A stretch of 64,000 nucleotides of DNA from contig CM065382.1 in assembly GCA_033060915.1 (NCBI GenBank), forward strand, positions 827,501 to 891,500, in the 5' to 3' direction. Shown here piece by piece: positions 10,082-21,510 of the stretch. Origin of the DNA: Euryodendron excelsum. Taxonomy: Eukaryota > Streptophyta > Magnoliopsida > Ericales > Pentaphylacaceae. The notes under the pieces are model-generated. The model was not told the DNA's origin. It made no database searches and saw only the letters and a list, made by a program, of their open reading frames with translations. Every line of letters starts with the position of its first letter. The stretch's first letter is position 1. The position numbers and the translations under genes are program-made.

Positions 10082-13000
10082 ATGTCGGTGTTCGCAAGTT
10101 TCTTCGCAGTTCCTAACTGCACTGGTATGTTCTTGCGCTTCTTATAATTTCGACTCTTTTTAGTTTTTGGTATCTTAATTGGCTTGCAGTTTGGTATTTG
10201 AGTGCTTGTTGTGTGAATCTGTAGAATGCGGTGCATCTGGTTGATCACACGTGATGCCTTGGTTACTGTAATTTCGAAGTTGCTCTCTTTAGGGTTACTG
10301 ATTAGGCTATATTTGTTTCTGAGGGAAAAATATTTCTGAAAATGTTTCTCTTGGAAGCTCGTGGACTGATAATCATGCTTCTTCGATTAGCTTCAGTAAA
10401 TAATTTGTTTCCATACATCTGACATTTACTTCGTTCGTCTAGAAACACATAGAAGCCTTAAGCATATTTGATTGAAGGTTTGTTCCATGGTCTGGTTTGT
10501 CAAGAGAGAGATAGAGAAAGAAACGGAAAGAAAATATTGAATTCTCTACTATTCTGGCTTTCAGAAATTAAGAACTTCCATACAGTGGGTCAAGAAGTTG
10601 AAGTATAGGACAGATATTTCCTATTCTGAGTGAGAATATAGTTTACTTCTATTGAAATATGGAAGCCTATTGACTTAGTTTTTACTGTGACAGCAATTGA
10701 GATTTTTTTTTATTAAGTTTTTACTGTGACAGCAATTGAGATTTTTTTTTATTATTATTTTCTCTTTCTTAAAGATTTATGTTCAAGATGTCTTTCCTTT
10801 TCTATCAATTTTCAACAATAAAATAGAGCATTAGGTCTCCTCTTTCTTTCTTTTTGTGCCCGTGTGTGTGTGTGAGTAAGATCGTGCTTTGATGTGCATA
10901 TTTGAAACGCTTTCCTTATCACCAGCCCTTTGTGGATGAAGAGGTCACGAGCCACGTGAAAATCCATTTGCTTTATTGTTACAGGTCTTGTATGCTTTTC
11001 ATGCTGTTGATTTTGTCCTTCCATTGTTGCTGGTATGGTTCTCTTACTGTTTGTATATTGATCTTTGTTTTGCATTATGGATTGCAGGAGCATTAAAAAA
11101 GGTCCAACGGATAGTGCTTAAGCAGTTGCTCATTTTATTTTATGTGTTATACATCAGTGAAGCCAATATACCCAATAATCTATTGGAAGCAAATTTAGTA
11201 TCTCCAACGAGAGCACCATTAGCTGCACCTGCTATTCCTGCTCTGCCCCTGCCAGCCAACCTGCCTTTACTCCATAAGCCACATTGGAAACATTTTTCAC
11301 CTCATGGTGCTCCAAAGCATGTTCTAGCACCATCTCACGCTCCCAATTATGGCCCATTGACAACTTCCACTCACCCCCTTGCAAGCTCACGTGTGTCGCA
11401 TCCATCAATGAAGAAGAGTGACTTAGTGTCTCCTACTGTTGGCCTTGCGCCTACTCATTTGACAGATATTATTGCTGGTGTGCCTTCCGGTTTAGCTCAG
11501 CCACCGTTATCTCCTTACATCTCCAGTAAGATATATGTTACTGTTCTCTTTCTTTTTCTTCTGTTTTTCTTGGATCATTTTGGACTCTTTCGCTGGTGTT
11601 GTTGTTGGTTTTTTTTTATATTTTATATTTTATGTCAGGGAACAACTGTAATAAGGTCTAGTTAAATTCTTCCTCCTATAAAATTTTGATGGGAAATACA
11701 AGTAGAACACCAAACAACCTGCTTGACTTCATGAATAATCAAACTTTATGACTATCTTATTCTACTTTCATGAAACCCCTCTTTGTTTTGTCATCTTACT
11801 TTGGTATTAACATGCGCGTTGAATTCTCATTCGCCAGACTGTTGTGGACCAGACATGGTGCTGAAACGAGGGAGCCAGGGTTGCCATTGCGTGTACCCAA
11901 TAAAGCTTGACCTTCTCCTTTTGAATGTCTCAACAAACCCAAATTCGAGTCTTTTTCTAGAAGAATTTGCTTCTCAGCTTGGTTTGCGGGTTTCCCAGAT
12001 AGAGTTGATCAACTTTTATGTGCTTGGTTTATCCAGACTCAATATTTCAATGGATGTTACTCCACGTACAGAAATCAGTTTCTCTGCCAGTGAAGCATCT
12101 GCAATAAACTCTTCACTCTCCATGCATAGGGTTCGTCTAGACCCTAATTTAGTCGGTGATTATGAACTTCTCAACATAACGTGGTTTAAGCCCCTTGCTC
12201 CATCTCAGGGTAAGTTTTACCTTACCTTTTGTGCTGCCAGGTTCTCCCTATAGTCATGCATGTTCATGATGCTAATGTCTCTAATTGTCAGAACTTAAAA
12301 TATCTTAGGCTTATGGTTGGTGATACGTTCTGCTATTCTCCACTTGCAACTAATTGATAAACTAATTTAGTGTGATGTATTTCCCTGCAATGCATAATCA
12401 CTGTACCTACAATATGTACTCGAAGTTGTGAGCAAATAGAATAATCCATTAGATTGTATACCTGAAGAAATTCATTAGTTGCAGCCACAGCTAATGATTA
12501 CAACAGTTTGTTCTCTCAATGTTGGGGTTTTTACAGTCCTAGTTATATGCACGATTACCCAACAGATCACATAGCAGGAGTTACCATGAGTCGTCTAGAA
12601 TCACCAGTGAAGGCATACAATGATGCAGCGGCAGCCCTTGCACCAGAACCCAATCAAAGGCGACATAAGATGCACAGCACTAGAGAAGTGCCTGCATGCT
12701 TGATAAGCCTTGCGCAAGCTACAAGCATGCAAACAGCTGAGAAAGACAAGCCCATCAGCCAAACTAGCAAAGTACCACATATTTGAATTTTATAAAGCCT
12801 GATGTTGTTCTGCAATTGTTTATCCCTTATACAAGGCCCAACCCAAGCCCATGTGCACACTAGGCACATATATACAATGCACCAATAGCACACTTGGTCA
12901 CCGTGCACGCTTTGCATGGTATAGCTCCAGAATAGCAAGAGCACTGGGACAACCTTGAGCTTGTAGGCTACACCTATTGTTGGCCTTATGCCCCATGAGG

Positions 13001-16000
13001 ACTATAGAAAACTTTGTGAAAGTTTACAGCTGGCTCCTCAGTCTCGTCCTCGCTTAAAATGCCCAAATTGAGGTGCACGCAGGAGCAAAACTGTCCAGAT
13101 ACCCCCAAAATTCACACTTGATAAACCTCCGAATTCCCACAAGAATTTCGCTCCTCTCACTCTTCACTATGTTTGCCATTTCCCTTGGTGTTCTGTTCCA
13201 TTTAGCAACCACAAAAGCACAAGGTTACTGAATTAGTTTTCGGTAACAACTACTCACGAGTTTGTCTCAAAATAAGGTTCTCTAGCCTTTGGGGGCAACT
13301 AGCTTTTGACTAGGATCACAGTCAGACGTGGGAATATTACTTTAAGCCAAGCAGAGTATTATGTTTGCATGCTAAGTTAATATCATTCAAATGCTCTTAC
13401 ACATGAGTGTAGGTTGAAATATTTATTTGTCTTTTGTGGCTTTCTTTTATTTTCTTTTTCCCTTAAAATTTCCCTATAGGCATGGAGGTGGGGCACCACA
13501 CTGATATTACTAACAGCAGCTTGTGTATGTGCAAACTGACATTTCTGTAGCACCTTTTTTTTCCCCTATTTTTCTTCCGTGCCTTTATAAAAGCTTTGTG
13601 ACTTGGTACAGCTCCCCATATTGCTACATCGTCGGCAGAAGCACCTCCGCACCTGCCCTCAACTCCCACATCACCTGTCACTTCAAACAGAGGGAAACGT
13701 CCAAATTTGATTCTTGTTGTTGGAATAGGTGCTGGCATCCTGATCGTTGCTGTTGTATCTGTCCTTATAATATGCTCGTGTTCTTCACATCAAGGGAAGA
13801 AAAAAGCATCTACCAAAGAGACTGGTATGTATAAAATGGAATTTTAGGTCCTTATTTTATGTTAATGCATTACTATTTTTTCCCCTCTTGTAGATCTGTT
13901 TGATTACAATTATTAATTATTCATGCAAAAACAAACCACAGGCAGAAACTGCAACGTCTAATTTGGAAAACACCCCAAAAGTTTTCCCTGTGAAAGTAAT
14001 GCGTGTTGAATGAAAGTGTTTTTTCCTGTTTTATTATCATTACTATTATTATTGTTGTGTTTTAAGCACATTAGTTATGAAATATTAATTTATGAGAAGT
14101 TAAATCAGTTGGATAAACTCAAAAGAGACCTTCTATCTGATATATGGCAGCTCAAAGAACATAGGCTTTCTTATTTTGTCCAGATTTTATTATGATTTTA
14201 CCGTTCTTATCTTGTATATGCCTGTAGATATATAGGCAATGAGTTTTGGGCAGTGGGTTTTTGTATATGCTGGTTGTACAGAGTTTAACCTTTTAAGGCG
14301 CTGTTTTTTTGTATATGCCGGTTGTACAGAGCTTAACCTTTTAAGGTGCTGTTTTACCATTCTATCCAGGGGTGTTTGGTGACCTTATGAAAATGTAATA
14401 ATTTTCCGTTCTTTTACATGGAATTTGAAATCTGCCTATCTTATATCTGCCTATTTTTTCTGTTTTCATTTTAAATTAACAAATTCCATAAATCTAATAT
14501 CATGAAACTTTTTTCTGAGGGGAATTGACTCCATTTTAAATCTAGAAAGACGATCTTATTTCCATGGGCAATATTCAGAATGCTTTTGGACAAGTTTTAT
14601 GGACCTGGTTTGCTAAGTTGATTTGCCTGGCTTTGCTGTATCATACCAAGTGTATTTTATTTTATTTGGAATAATTTGCTAAAACAATAAGTTGGCAGTT
14701 TTTTACGAATATCAGATTGGTGTTTATCAAGTCTCATTCATGGAATTTGGGAATGGGCTTGTTTTGCCAGCTGAAAAGAGGCATGTCGGCCCTTTGATAT
14801 CATTTTTGGAGCTGTTTTCTGTTCTCAAAAAAATAAAACGCACAAATGCATTTCGCAGTAGAGTTTTCCTAAATTGTTTTCGAGAAAATTTCCTGAAAGC
14901 AGCACCTTTCTAGGAAACTATTTTTAAATTGTTCTCTGAATTGTGAAAACTTTGAGCTCATAAGAAAATGAAAACGACTCTGCTTTTAAACTTCTATCAT
15001 TTTGATTTCCAATAGTTCAAAAGATGGTAACTTAAAATGAAAATAATTAAGATGATTCCTTAAAATATTTCGTCATGGGACTGATCAGAGGACCATTTAT
15101 CAACTTCAAAAGAGATATTGAGGTTTTTGAAACGCAAGAAAAATCAAATCACTAATTGACATGAATTAGGTTTCCAAATTGCTGGGGTTACTTCATTATT
15201 ATACGGCTTATAGTTCTTACTGTTTTTCTTCTGTTTTCTTAATTTTTCTCTCTTCTTCTTTGTCCTCTTTAAACAGCAAAGCCAAGGACTGTGGATGCAG
15301 TTCCAGCGGCAGGATCTCTTCGCCACCCAACCAGTACACGGTTTCTTGCATATGAGGAACTTAAAGCAGCAACAAATAACTTTGAACCTGCTAGTATACT
15401 CGGAGAGGGTGGGTTTGGAAGAGTTTTCAAGGGTGTCTTAAGCGATGGTACACCTGTAGCAATAAAGAGGCTTACTACTGGAGGGCAACAAGGGGATAAA
15501 GAGTTTCTAGCTGAGGTTGAGATGCTTAGTAGGCTGCATCACCGTAATCTTGTGAAACTTGTGGGTTATTATAGCAGTCGTGACTCCTCACAGAATCTAC
15601 TTTGTTATGAGCTTGTCCCAAATGGAAGTTTGGAGGCCTGGCTTCATGGTAAATTGTTACCTCACAGAACCTACTTTATTGATATATATCCCTTTATTGG
15701 TGCTGAAGAACTCAGCAAAAAGAGTACCTATCAAGTAGAATACCTAATTCCATTCTCTCTACTAAGTTGATATACTGCTGATAATGGTCTGTTTTGCTTT
15801 AGGTCCATTGGGAGTAAATTGTCCTCTGGATTGGGACACCAGAATGAAGATTGCACTTGATGCCGCTAGAGGACTTGCATACCTTCATGAGGACTCCCAA
15901 CCTTGTGTTATCCACAGAGATTTCAAGGCATCCAATATATTGCTTGAGAACAACTTTCATGCTAAAGTTGCTGATTTTGGCCTTGCCAAGCAAGCACCTG

Positions 16001-16841
16001 AAGGCAGGGCAAATTACCTGTCTACTCGTGTGATGGGCACATTTGGGTCAGTCTCACTTCTCTTCCTAAAGTTCACATTTTCCTCAAGATAATTGGCACT
16101 AAAAGGGGATAAAACTGATTTACAGTTATGTAGCCCCTGAATATGCTATGACTGGACATCTACTAGTAAAAAGTGATGTCTACAGCTATGGGGTTGTCCT
16201 CCTTGAGTTGCTGACTGGAAGGAAGCCTGTGGAGATGTCCCAGCCATCAGGACAGGAGAACCTTGTTACTTGGGTTAGTAATGCACCAGATTAACCTATC
16301 ATTCTTATATATGTTTTCTTTAATAATCATCGGTCATGTTTCCTGATTTTAATCTTTTGTAGTGGTTTGTGCTTAATTGTTATTATGAAAATTTAAAAAA
16401 AAAATCTGAAATTTGAATTGAATCTTAACATAATCTAATGGAATGGGGTTGCAATGGTTGCAGTCCAGGCCAATTCTCAGGGATAAAGATCGGCTAGAAG
16501 AACTTGCTGATCCAAGGCTTGGAGGGAAGTACCCGAAGGAAGATTTTGTAAGGGTTTGCACGATAGCGGCAGCTTGTGTTGCCTCTGAGTCAACCCAAAG
16601 GCCTACAATGGGAGAAGTGGTACAGTCGCTTAAAATGGTGCAGCGCGTCACTGAACATCAGGATTCCATGTTAACTTCCTCCAATGCCCGGCCCAACCTC
16701 AAGCAGTCATCTACTACCTTTGAGTCAGATGGGACATCTTCAATCTTCTCTTCTGGTCCTTACTCTGGTCTAAGTGCCTTTGATAATGATAATCTTTCTC
16801 GAACTGCTGTATTCTCTGAAGATCTTCATGAAGGACGATGA
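10082..16841 (+). CDS. receptor-like serine/threonine kinase, ALE2/At4g02010 type
   Basis: Eight exons join in frame: 10082-10124, 11088-11525, 11838-12209, 13612-13824, 15277-15648, 15803-16046, 16126-16273 and 16464-16841, all with GT-AG borders, giving 735 residues. Order: hydrophobic signal-like segment ([13 protein letters not shown]), Pro/Ser-rich stretch, a Cys-bearing ectodomain with [17 protein letters not shown], one membrane span (about 317-341), then a kinase. Kinase motifs are GEGGFG (398-403), VAIK (Lys 419), HRDFKASN (Asp 519), DFG (537-539) and [10 protein letters not shown]. The C-terminus [20 protein letters not shown] is close to what I recall for Arabidopsis At4g02010. Such kinases act at the plasma membrane; the ligand is not known from sequence. 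Exon 1 is the weakest call, chosen because its ATG and phase fit exon 2. Confidence 0.9.
10675..10752. repeat. 39-bp tandem duplication in RLK intron 1
   Basis: The phrase TTTACTGTGACAGCAATTGA plus a poly-T tract occurs twice with a period of 39 bases (starts near 10681 and 10720). It lies in the first intron of the receptor kinase and looks recent. Confidence 0.9.
12210..13611. other. 1.4-kb RLK intron 3 with an unexplained open stretch
   Basis: The intron separates the ectodomain exon from the membrane-span exon. Near 12535-12786 there is an open, normal-looking coding-like stretch ([20 protein letters not shown] and onward). No acceptor with the right phase leads into it and no good donor ends it, so it is not part of the model. 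The remainder (12787-13200) looks like dispersed repeat DNA. Confidence 0.5.
14263..14355. repeat. 48-bp tandem duplication in RLK intron 4
   Basis: GTATATGC(T/C)GGTTGTACAG followed by TTAACCTTTTAAGG occurs at 14263 and again at 14311. There are only a few mismatches. The repeat is confined to the intron and has no coding effect. Confidence 0.9.
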
Positions 16842-17650
16842 GAATTTTACAATTTCACCGGAAGTGGAAGCCTTCACTTGATCCAAAGTTCTTGAATATC
16901 CAACACAAGACTGCGAAGAATTTTGCTATTTTGAAGCTGGAGAATTCTGAACTAGGAATTGGTGGAAATGGCAAAGGCTTTCATGATTGTATTTGACAGG
17001 GGCTGGAAATTGGTCCTTCCTCTGTAATCCCCTGTGGAGAACTATTGTTCCAGTTTTCCCCTAGGCGTTCTCTACATGGTGGATGAAAAGTGTATACATA
17101 CATGCCTGGTAGCTTTGTGTTATTGGATTGGCTTTAAAAGTGTTTCAAATGAATTCCTTGTTTTCATGTTGTTTTTTTTTTTTTTAATTTTCTTTGGTTG
17201 TTATATTTTCCCGTACTCGTGCTTGTTTTGGAAGAATGTGAGAAAGGAAAACTATTAAAACGAATATGAATTGCGAACTTGCGGGAACTGGTCATAGCCC
17301 AAAAAAAAAAAAAACAGAGTCAAGACAAATCTAAGCCAGCATCATAATTGAATTTTAATTGACTTGGGTATGGATATATGCTGAGTTGCTGACTCAGATT
17401 ATTGACAGCCTTTCAGTTTTTGGAAAAAAAAGGTTCACCACTCCTCTGTTCCTAGATTATTTTCCCCCTCAGAAAGCCAAGAGACTCATAAGCCATCCAA
17501 CTTGTACACGGGAGACCAATTTTCATGCACATCCAACCAATACCTCTGTTGCTAAAACCCCTGCCTCTTCTATCTCTTCATTCTCTGCAGGGGTCTCCTC
17601 CTATTGTCTTTCCTCTTCCCCTCTCATCCCCACTTTGAGAAGAAAAGAGA

Positions 17651-18367
17651 ATGGAACTAAAAAATCATGTTCTGGTCATCATCTCCATCTCTTCTCTGAT
17701 CTTAACCTTCTCTGGGGAAGCACAAGACATTAGTCCCTCACCATCAGAATCCACCTCATCCCCAGCCCCTGCACTGGTTTTGGCTTCCTACATTTCATCC
17801 ACCCCAAGTCCTGCACCGGCTTCTTCATACATTTCATCCACGCCAAGTTCTGCACCGGCAACTGCACTGGCGGCGGCTTCCTACATTTCATCCACCCCTA
17901 GTTCTGCACTGGTGGCTTCCTACATTTCATCTGCGCCAGATTCTGCACCGGCCTCTTCACCATCGTACCAGAACGACGATGACGATCTAGTAGCTGATGA
18001 GGACATTCCTGTAGTCCTTGAAAAGTTTATAAGAGGTGGTATTGACGGCGCTGAGGTTGGCATCAAGCAAGCCCAGAAACTCTTGGAAGACCCTTCTACA
18101 CCACCTCCTGTTGGGGTGTGCCTCAGGCAGTGCGTGGAAAATTTTGGCTATTCCATCGATGACTTCAAGAAAGCTCTTGGTCATGTTGCGGATAGTGACG
18201 ATTTCTTGCTCGGTGGAGACCTTGCCGCGGCTTCCTCGGACGTTTCGGCTTGTAACCTGTGCTTTGAGGAGTTGGTTGGAGGTCATACTAATCCGTTGGC
18301 TGAGTTTAATAAGGCCGTCAAGTCCACTTCTAGCCAATGCCTGAGCATTCTTGATTTCCAAGTTTAG
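17651..18367 (+). CDS. PMEI/invertase-inhibitor-like secreted protein with Ser/Pro repeat linker
   Basis: An intronless frame of 238 residues. A signal peptide (about 1-24, hydrophobic VLVIISISSLILTF) is followed by a Ser/Pro/Ala-rich linker with four SYISS(T/A)P repeats (about 45-100), then an acidic patch (DDDDLVADED) and a domain resembling plant pectin methylesterase/invertase inhibitors (Pfam PF04043). Cys residues are clustered as VCLRQC, ACNLC and SQC. The N-terminal helical hairpin with its Cys pair, usual in this family, is not evident, so the domain looks short and inhibitor activity is doubtful. AP/SP/TP dipeptides suggest arabinogalactan-type glycosylation in the wall. From memory, a PMEI-like gene (At2g47340) sits between RH24 and the HIT gene in Arabidopsis, which supports the call. 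Confidence 0.75.
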   Translation: MELKNHVLVIISISSLILTFSGEAQDISPSPSESTSSPAPALVLASYISSTPSPAPASSYISSTPSSAPATALAAASYISSTPSSALVASYISSAPDSAPASSPSYQNDDDDLVADEDIPVVLEKFIRGGIDGAEVGIKQAQKLLEDPSTPPPVGVCLRQCVENFGYSIDDFKKALGHVADSDDFLLGGDLAAASSDVSACNLCFEELVGGHTNPLAEFNKAVKSTSSQCLSILDFQV

Positions 18368-20100
18368 AGTACTGTTTTCAAAACGTTCCCTGGAATGGAA
18401 TTCGTTGTCGTGGGTGATGGTTTTTGACCTTTTAAAAAGTTGCTCTTTACATTGATCAGCATATACAATGTACGCTCTGCATGCAGAATACTCAATAAAG
18501 AGAAGCTTTTGCTATTGCAAACATGTTATAGCTAGCTTCAAAATTTGCATGTTATGATTGTCGAGCGGAATGAATGTTCAGATTCAGCCTACCATAATCT
18601 TACGTTAAAGTTGTTGACAATCTTTCAATGTTCGGCTGCAAGGTAGGGTGGGAATTGGGCTGCACTAGCTCCCCCAACCCACTTCATATTTTCTTTGTTT
18701 ATATATATATACATCATGATCGCTGGTAAACAATCCAAATCACACCATCAAAAAGAAAAAGAACAAGAAAAATCTAATTCACGCCATATTCAAGTGGTGG
18801 TCAACTTACTACCTATATACCTGGCAAGTTTATGACTGGCAGAATATGGAACTTGAAACATTGATCCTGGGTTCAAATTCCTCGGCAAGTTTTGCAAATG
18901 TTTGAGCTGTGCCAATACCAACCACGATGTTATAAAGCATTTTCTAAGAATTTCCGGCGGCTCAAGACTTTGTCTACAACTCGGAAACCAAGAGGGAAAG
19001 GAAAAGAAACAGAGTTACAAATGCGTCATTTTCCCTTATCCAGTTAACAAAAGGGACATGATAAGTTTTCCACATTTTATGATATTTCACAATAAATTTA
19101 AGCAATTCTTTGTCAAAATAAATAAATATAAAAAATTTCAAAACTCGACATTAATTATCTTGATGCCAATATAAACAGCCTTCTAAACTAATTAAAGCGA
19201 AATGATAAAATATTTTAAAGGTTATACTAGTCTTACTAGACATGGTGATAAGCTTGTCATTTAGCGGTCTAATGATTTGGAAATGCAAATGTAAGCATAA
19301 AAATGTTAGAGATTAAACATCTAATCCTTAAATAGTTTTATTTATTTAGAATTTAGATTATAAATTGTTCATGATATTCGATGAACTTAAGAATTATTCA
19401 AGATTAATTCACAATGCTAAAAAAAGTCAAAATTGTATTAAAACTCAACATAAAAGGAACAAACCTGTCAATAAAATCATATCTATAGACCTACACAAAT
19501 TCTTTTTTGTTTCCCCGGTACATTGAGAAATATTCATATTCTCTCTTCTTTTTTATTTTATTTTTTAAAGTAACCAGACGCAATACAACCCATAGGGAAA
19601 TATTTATATCTCTTTAATCCACTAGTTTTTTAAAAGTGATGCGAAGTAAGAGCGGTGAGAAAAGTCCAGGTTAACCAATTAGGACTAACCTAGTTGGCCA
19701 ATATCCTGACTTTCTTTAAGAAGTTTAAGGGTTCAATTTTTTCTTTTTTAATTCCTTCCTTGACTTAGGTTCTTCCCAATATAATTCCTTTCCATGTATT
19801 AAAAAAAAAAAAAAAAGAGGATTCCGGGTGATATCTAAATTTCGAGAAGAATAGGGGTTCATTTTGAATGTATGAATAAAACTTAATCGTGTGAAAGTTT
19901 CACACGTGCACTGTAAGCAGACTGAGGAGGGAAGGCGCTAATATACGCGGACGGGTGCGTAGGACGTTAACCTGCGCACATACTTGCAGCATAATCGTGT
20001 GTGGAAGAGGAGGGAAATAAAAGGAAGAGGGGTGAAGAGAGAGAAAGTAGAGGTAGAGAGAGGGAGAGAGAGAGAAGGAGAGGAGAGGTGGGTTACTGGG
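18368..20100. other. intergenic, no gene seen
   Basis: AT-rich spacer between the PMEI-like gene and the HIT gene leader. It holds a poly-A run near 19801-19816 and two decayed segments with pol III B-box-like words (near 18870 and 19725) that could be old SINE remnants. No coding exon is supported. Confidence 0.5.
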
Positions 20101-20442
20101 ACTGAGTCGGGTGACCGAGACAGGGCTAATCCAACAAATCACAGGGTGTGTGTTTGTGTGTGTGGAATAAGAAAAACATGGAGAAGATTACGAGTCTCCT
20201 TTACCACTATACTCCTAGTGAACCCCACAACTCCAACCCTAACTCAACTACGCCCTTTCTTTCTCTCTCTAACACCGACTCAGTTTCTTTCTCTATAATA
20301 TCGTCTCTCCCATTCTTTCTCCCTCTTCTTTTCTTCCTTCCTTCTCTCTCTACCCGTCTTCTTTGGGGCTGTTTTCTTTTGCAAGGCTCTCGAATTCTCT
20401 TCACCGAGACTACTGCTTTCCGAATTTGCATTCATCAACGAG

Positions 20443-21410
20443 GTATATATATCCCTACGTATGTATATATAACTCGTGTTTCTTTTGATTCGCTGGAGGT
20501 TTTTGGTTGCGGGTATACAGATTAAGCTCTTTGGAATATCTGGGTTTCTATTCATCATTGATGATTGATGAATGTATTTTGTACAGGTGTGCGATTCACT
20601 GTTTTTTTTTCTTTCTTTCTTTCTATTGTGGGTGGGGATAGTTTTGATGTATGTGGGTTTGGGTGATTTCACCTGGTTTTACTTTTGATTTCGAAGTTTC
20701 TGATTAATGCCAATTAGTTAATGTGATTGTTCTGGTTTTCATATAATTCAATTATTTTGTTCTAGCTGTTTGAAGTGATGGGTTGATGTGAAGAAGTTCT
20801 TTTCTTCTTGGTTTTTATTTATTTATATTATTTTCGCTGAGATGGGTCAGTTTGGAGAATGATTCTCTTGTTATTTCGTTACATGTCCCGGTGTTTCTGT
20901 TATAGTTGCTCTGTATCTTTCCTGTCATCGAATTCACAGTTTTCAGCTAATTTTTTGGTTTTAATTTGGGTTTTTTTATTGGTAAATTCAAGTATTTAGC
21001 TTTTTTTCATCTGGATCTGTTCATGTGATGATGATCAATTGTTGGTGCTCATTTGTGCACATTAACGTTTTTATATGTTTAGGCAGTTTGCTCGTTACTC
21101 TTGATAAGATCATCATTTGTTTCTGTTAATTTCATTTTTTCTATACACGGTAATGTTGTTGGCGGTTGCTTTGTGGATTAGTACTGATTCTTATGATTAT
21201 CTCTTTCTTTATATTATCAACTTTTGGTTTCAATTATAGTCTTTTTAACTCGTTTCTGTTTCGACTGTCTTTTTTAGGGCATATTTTCTTGTGTACGTTC
21301 TCGTTATTTCGTGGTATTCTTAAACAGAAGGTGTTGTGATTGAACTAGTAAGTAGTAACTCTCAAAGATTTGCTCGATAGATGCTTATTGGTTCCATATA
21401 TTTTGCGCAG
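20443..21410 (+). other. probable 5'-UTR intron of the HIT zinc-finger gene
   Basis: A CT-rich leader of several hundred bases, ending ATCAACGAG|GTATAT at 20442, is followed by T-rich DNA and an acceptor TTTTGCGCAG at 21410, 100 bases ahead of the start codon. Plant housekeeping genes often have such a long leader intron. Exact borders are inferred. Confidence 0.45.
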
Positions 21411-21510
21411 CTTTTTCGAAATTGCTCCAATACGCGGCTTTTATGACCTTTCCTTTCAACATCTATTCATATTACCATTAGAGGAATTGGGATTTAAGAT
21501 CCTTTCCCTG

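Noticed and set aside
10976..11087. Upstream extension of RLK exon 2 ([13 protein letters not shown]...)
   Set aside because: It reads through a canonical intron end (ATTGCAG at 11087). Joining exon 1 at 10124 to 11088 keeps frame and gives a signal-peptide-like start.
18860..18895. tRNA-like GGGTTCAAATTCC
   Set aside because: Same reason: no acceptor stem or anticodon arm fits around it.
20148..20525. 125-codon open frame ahead of the HIT gene
   Set aside because: It is CT-rich leader sequence encoding Ser/Leu/Pro runs, with no recognisable domain. It is better explained as 5' UTR.
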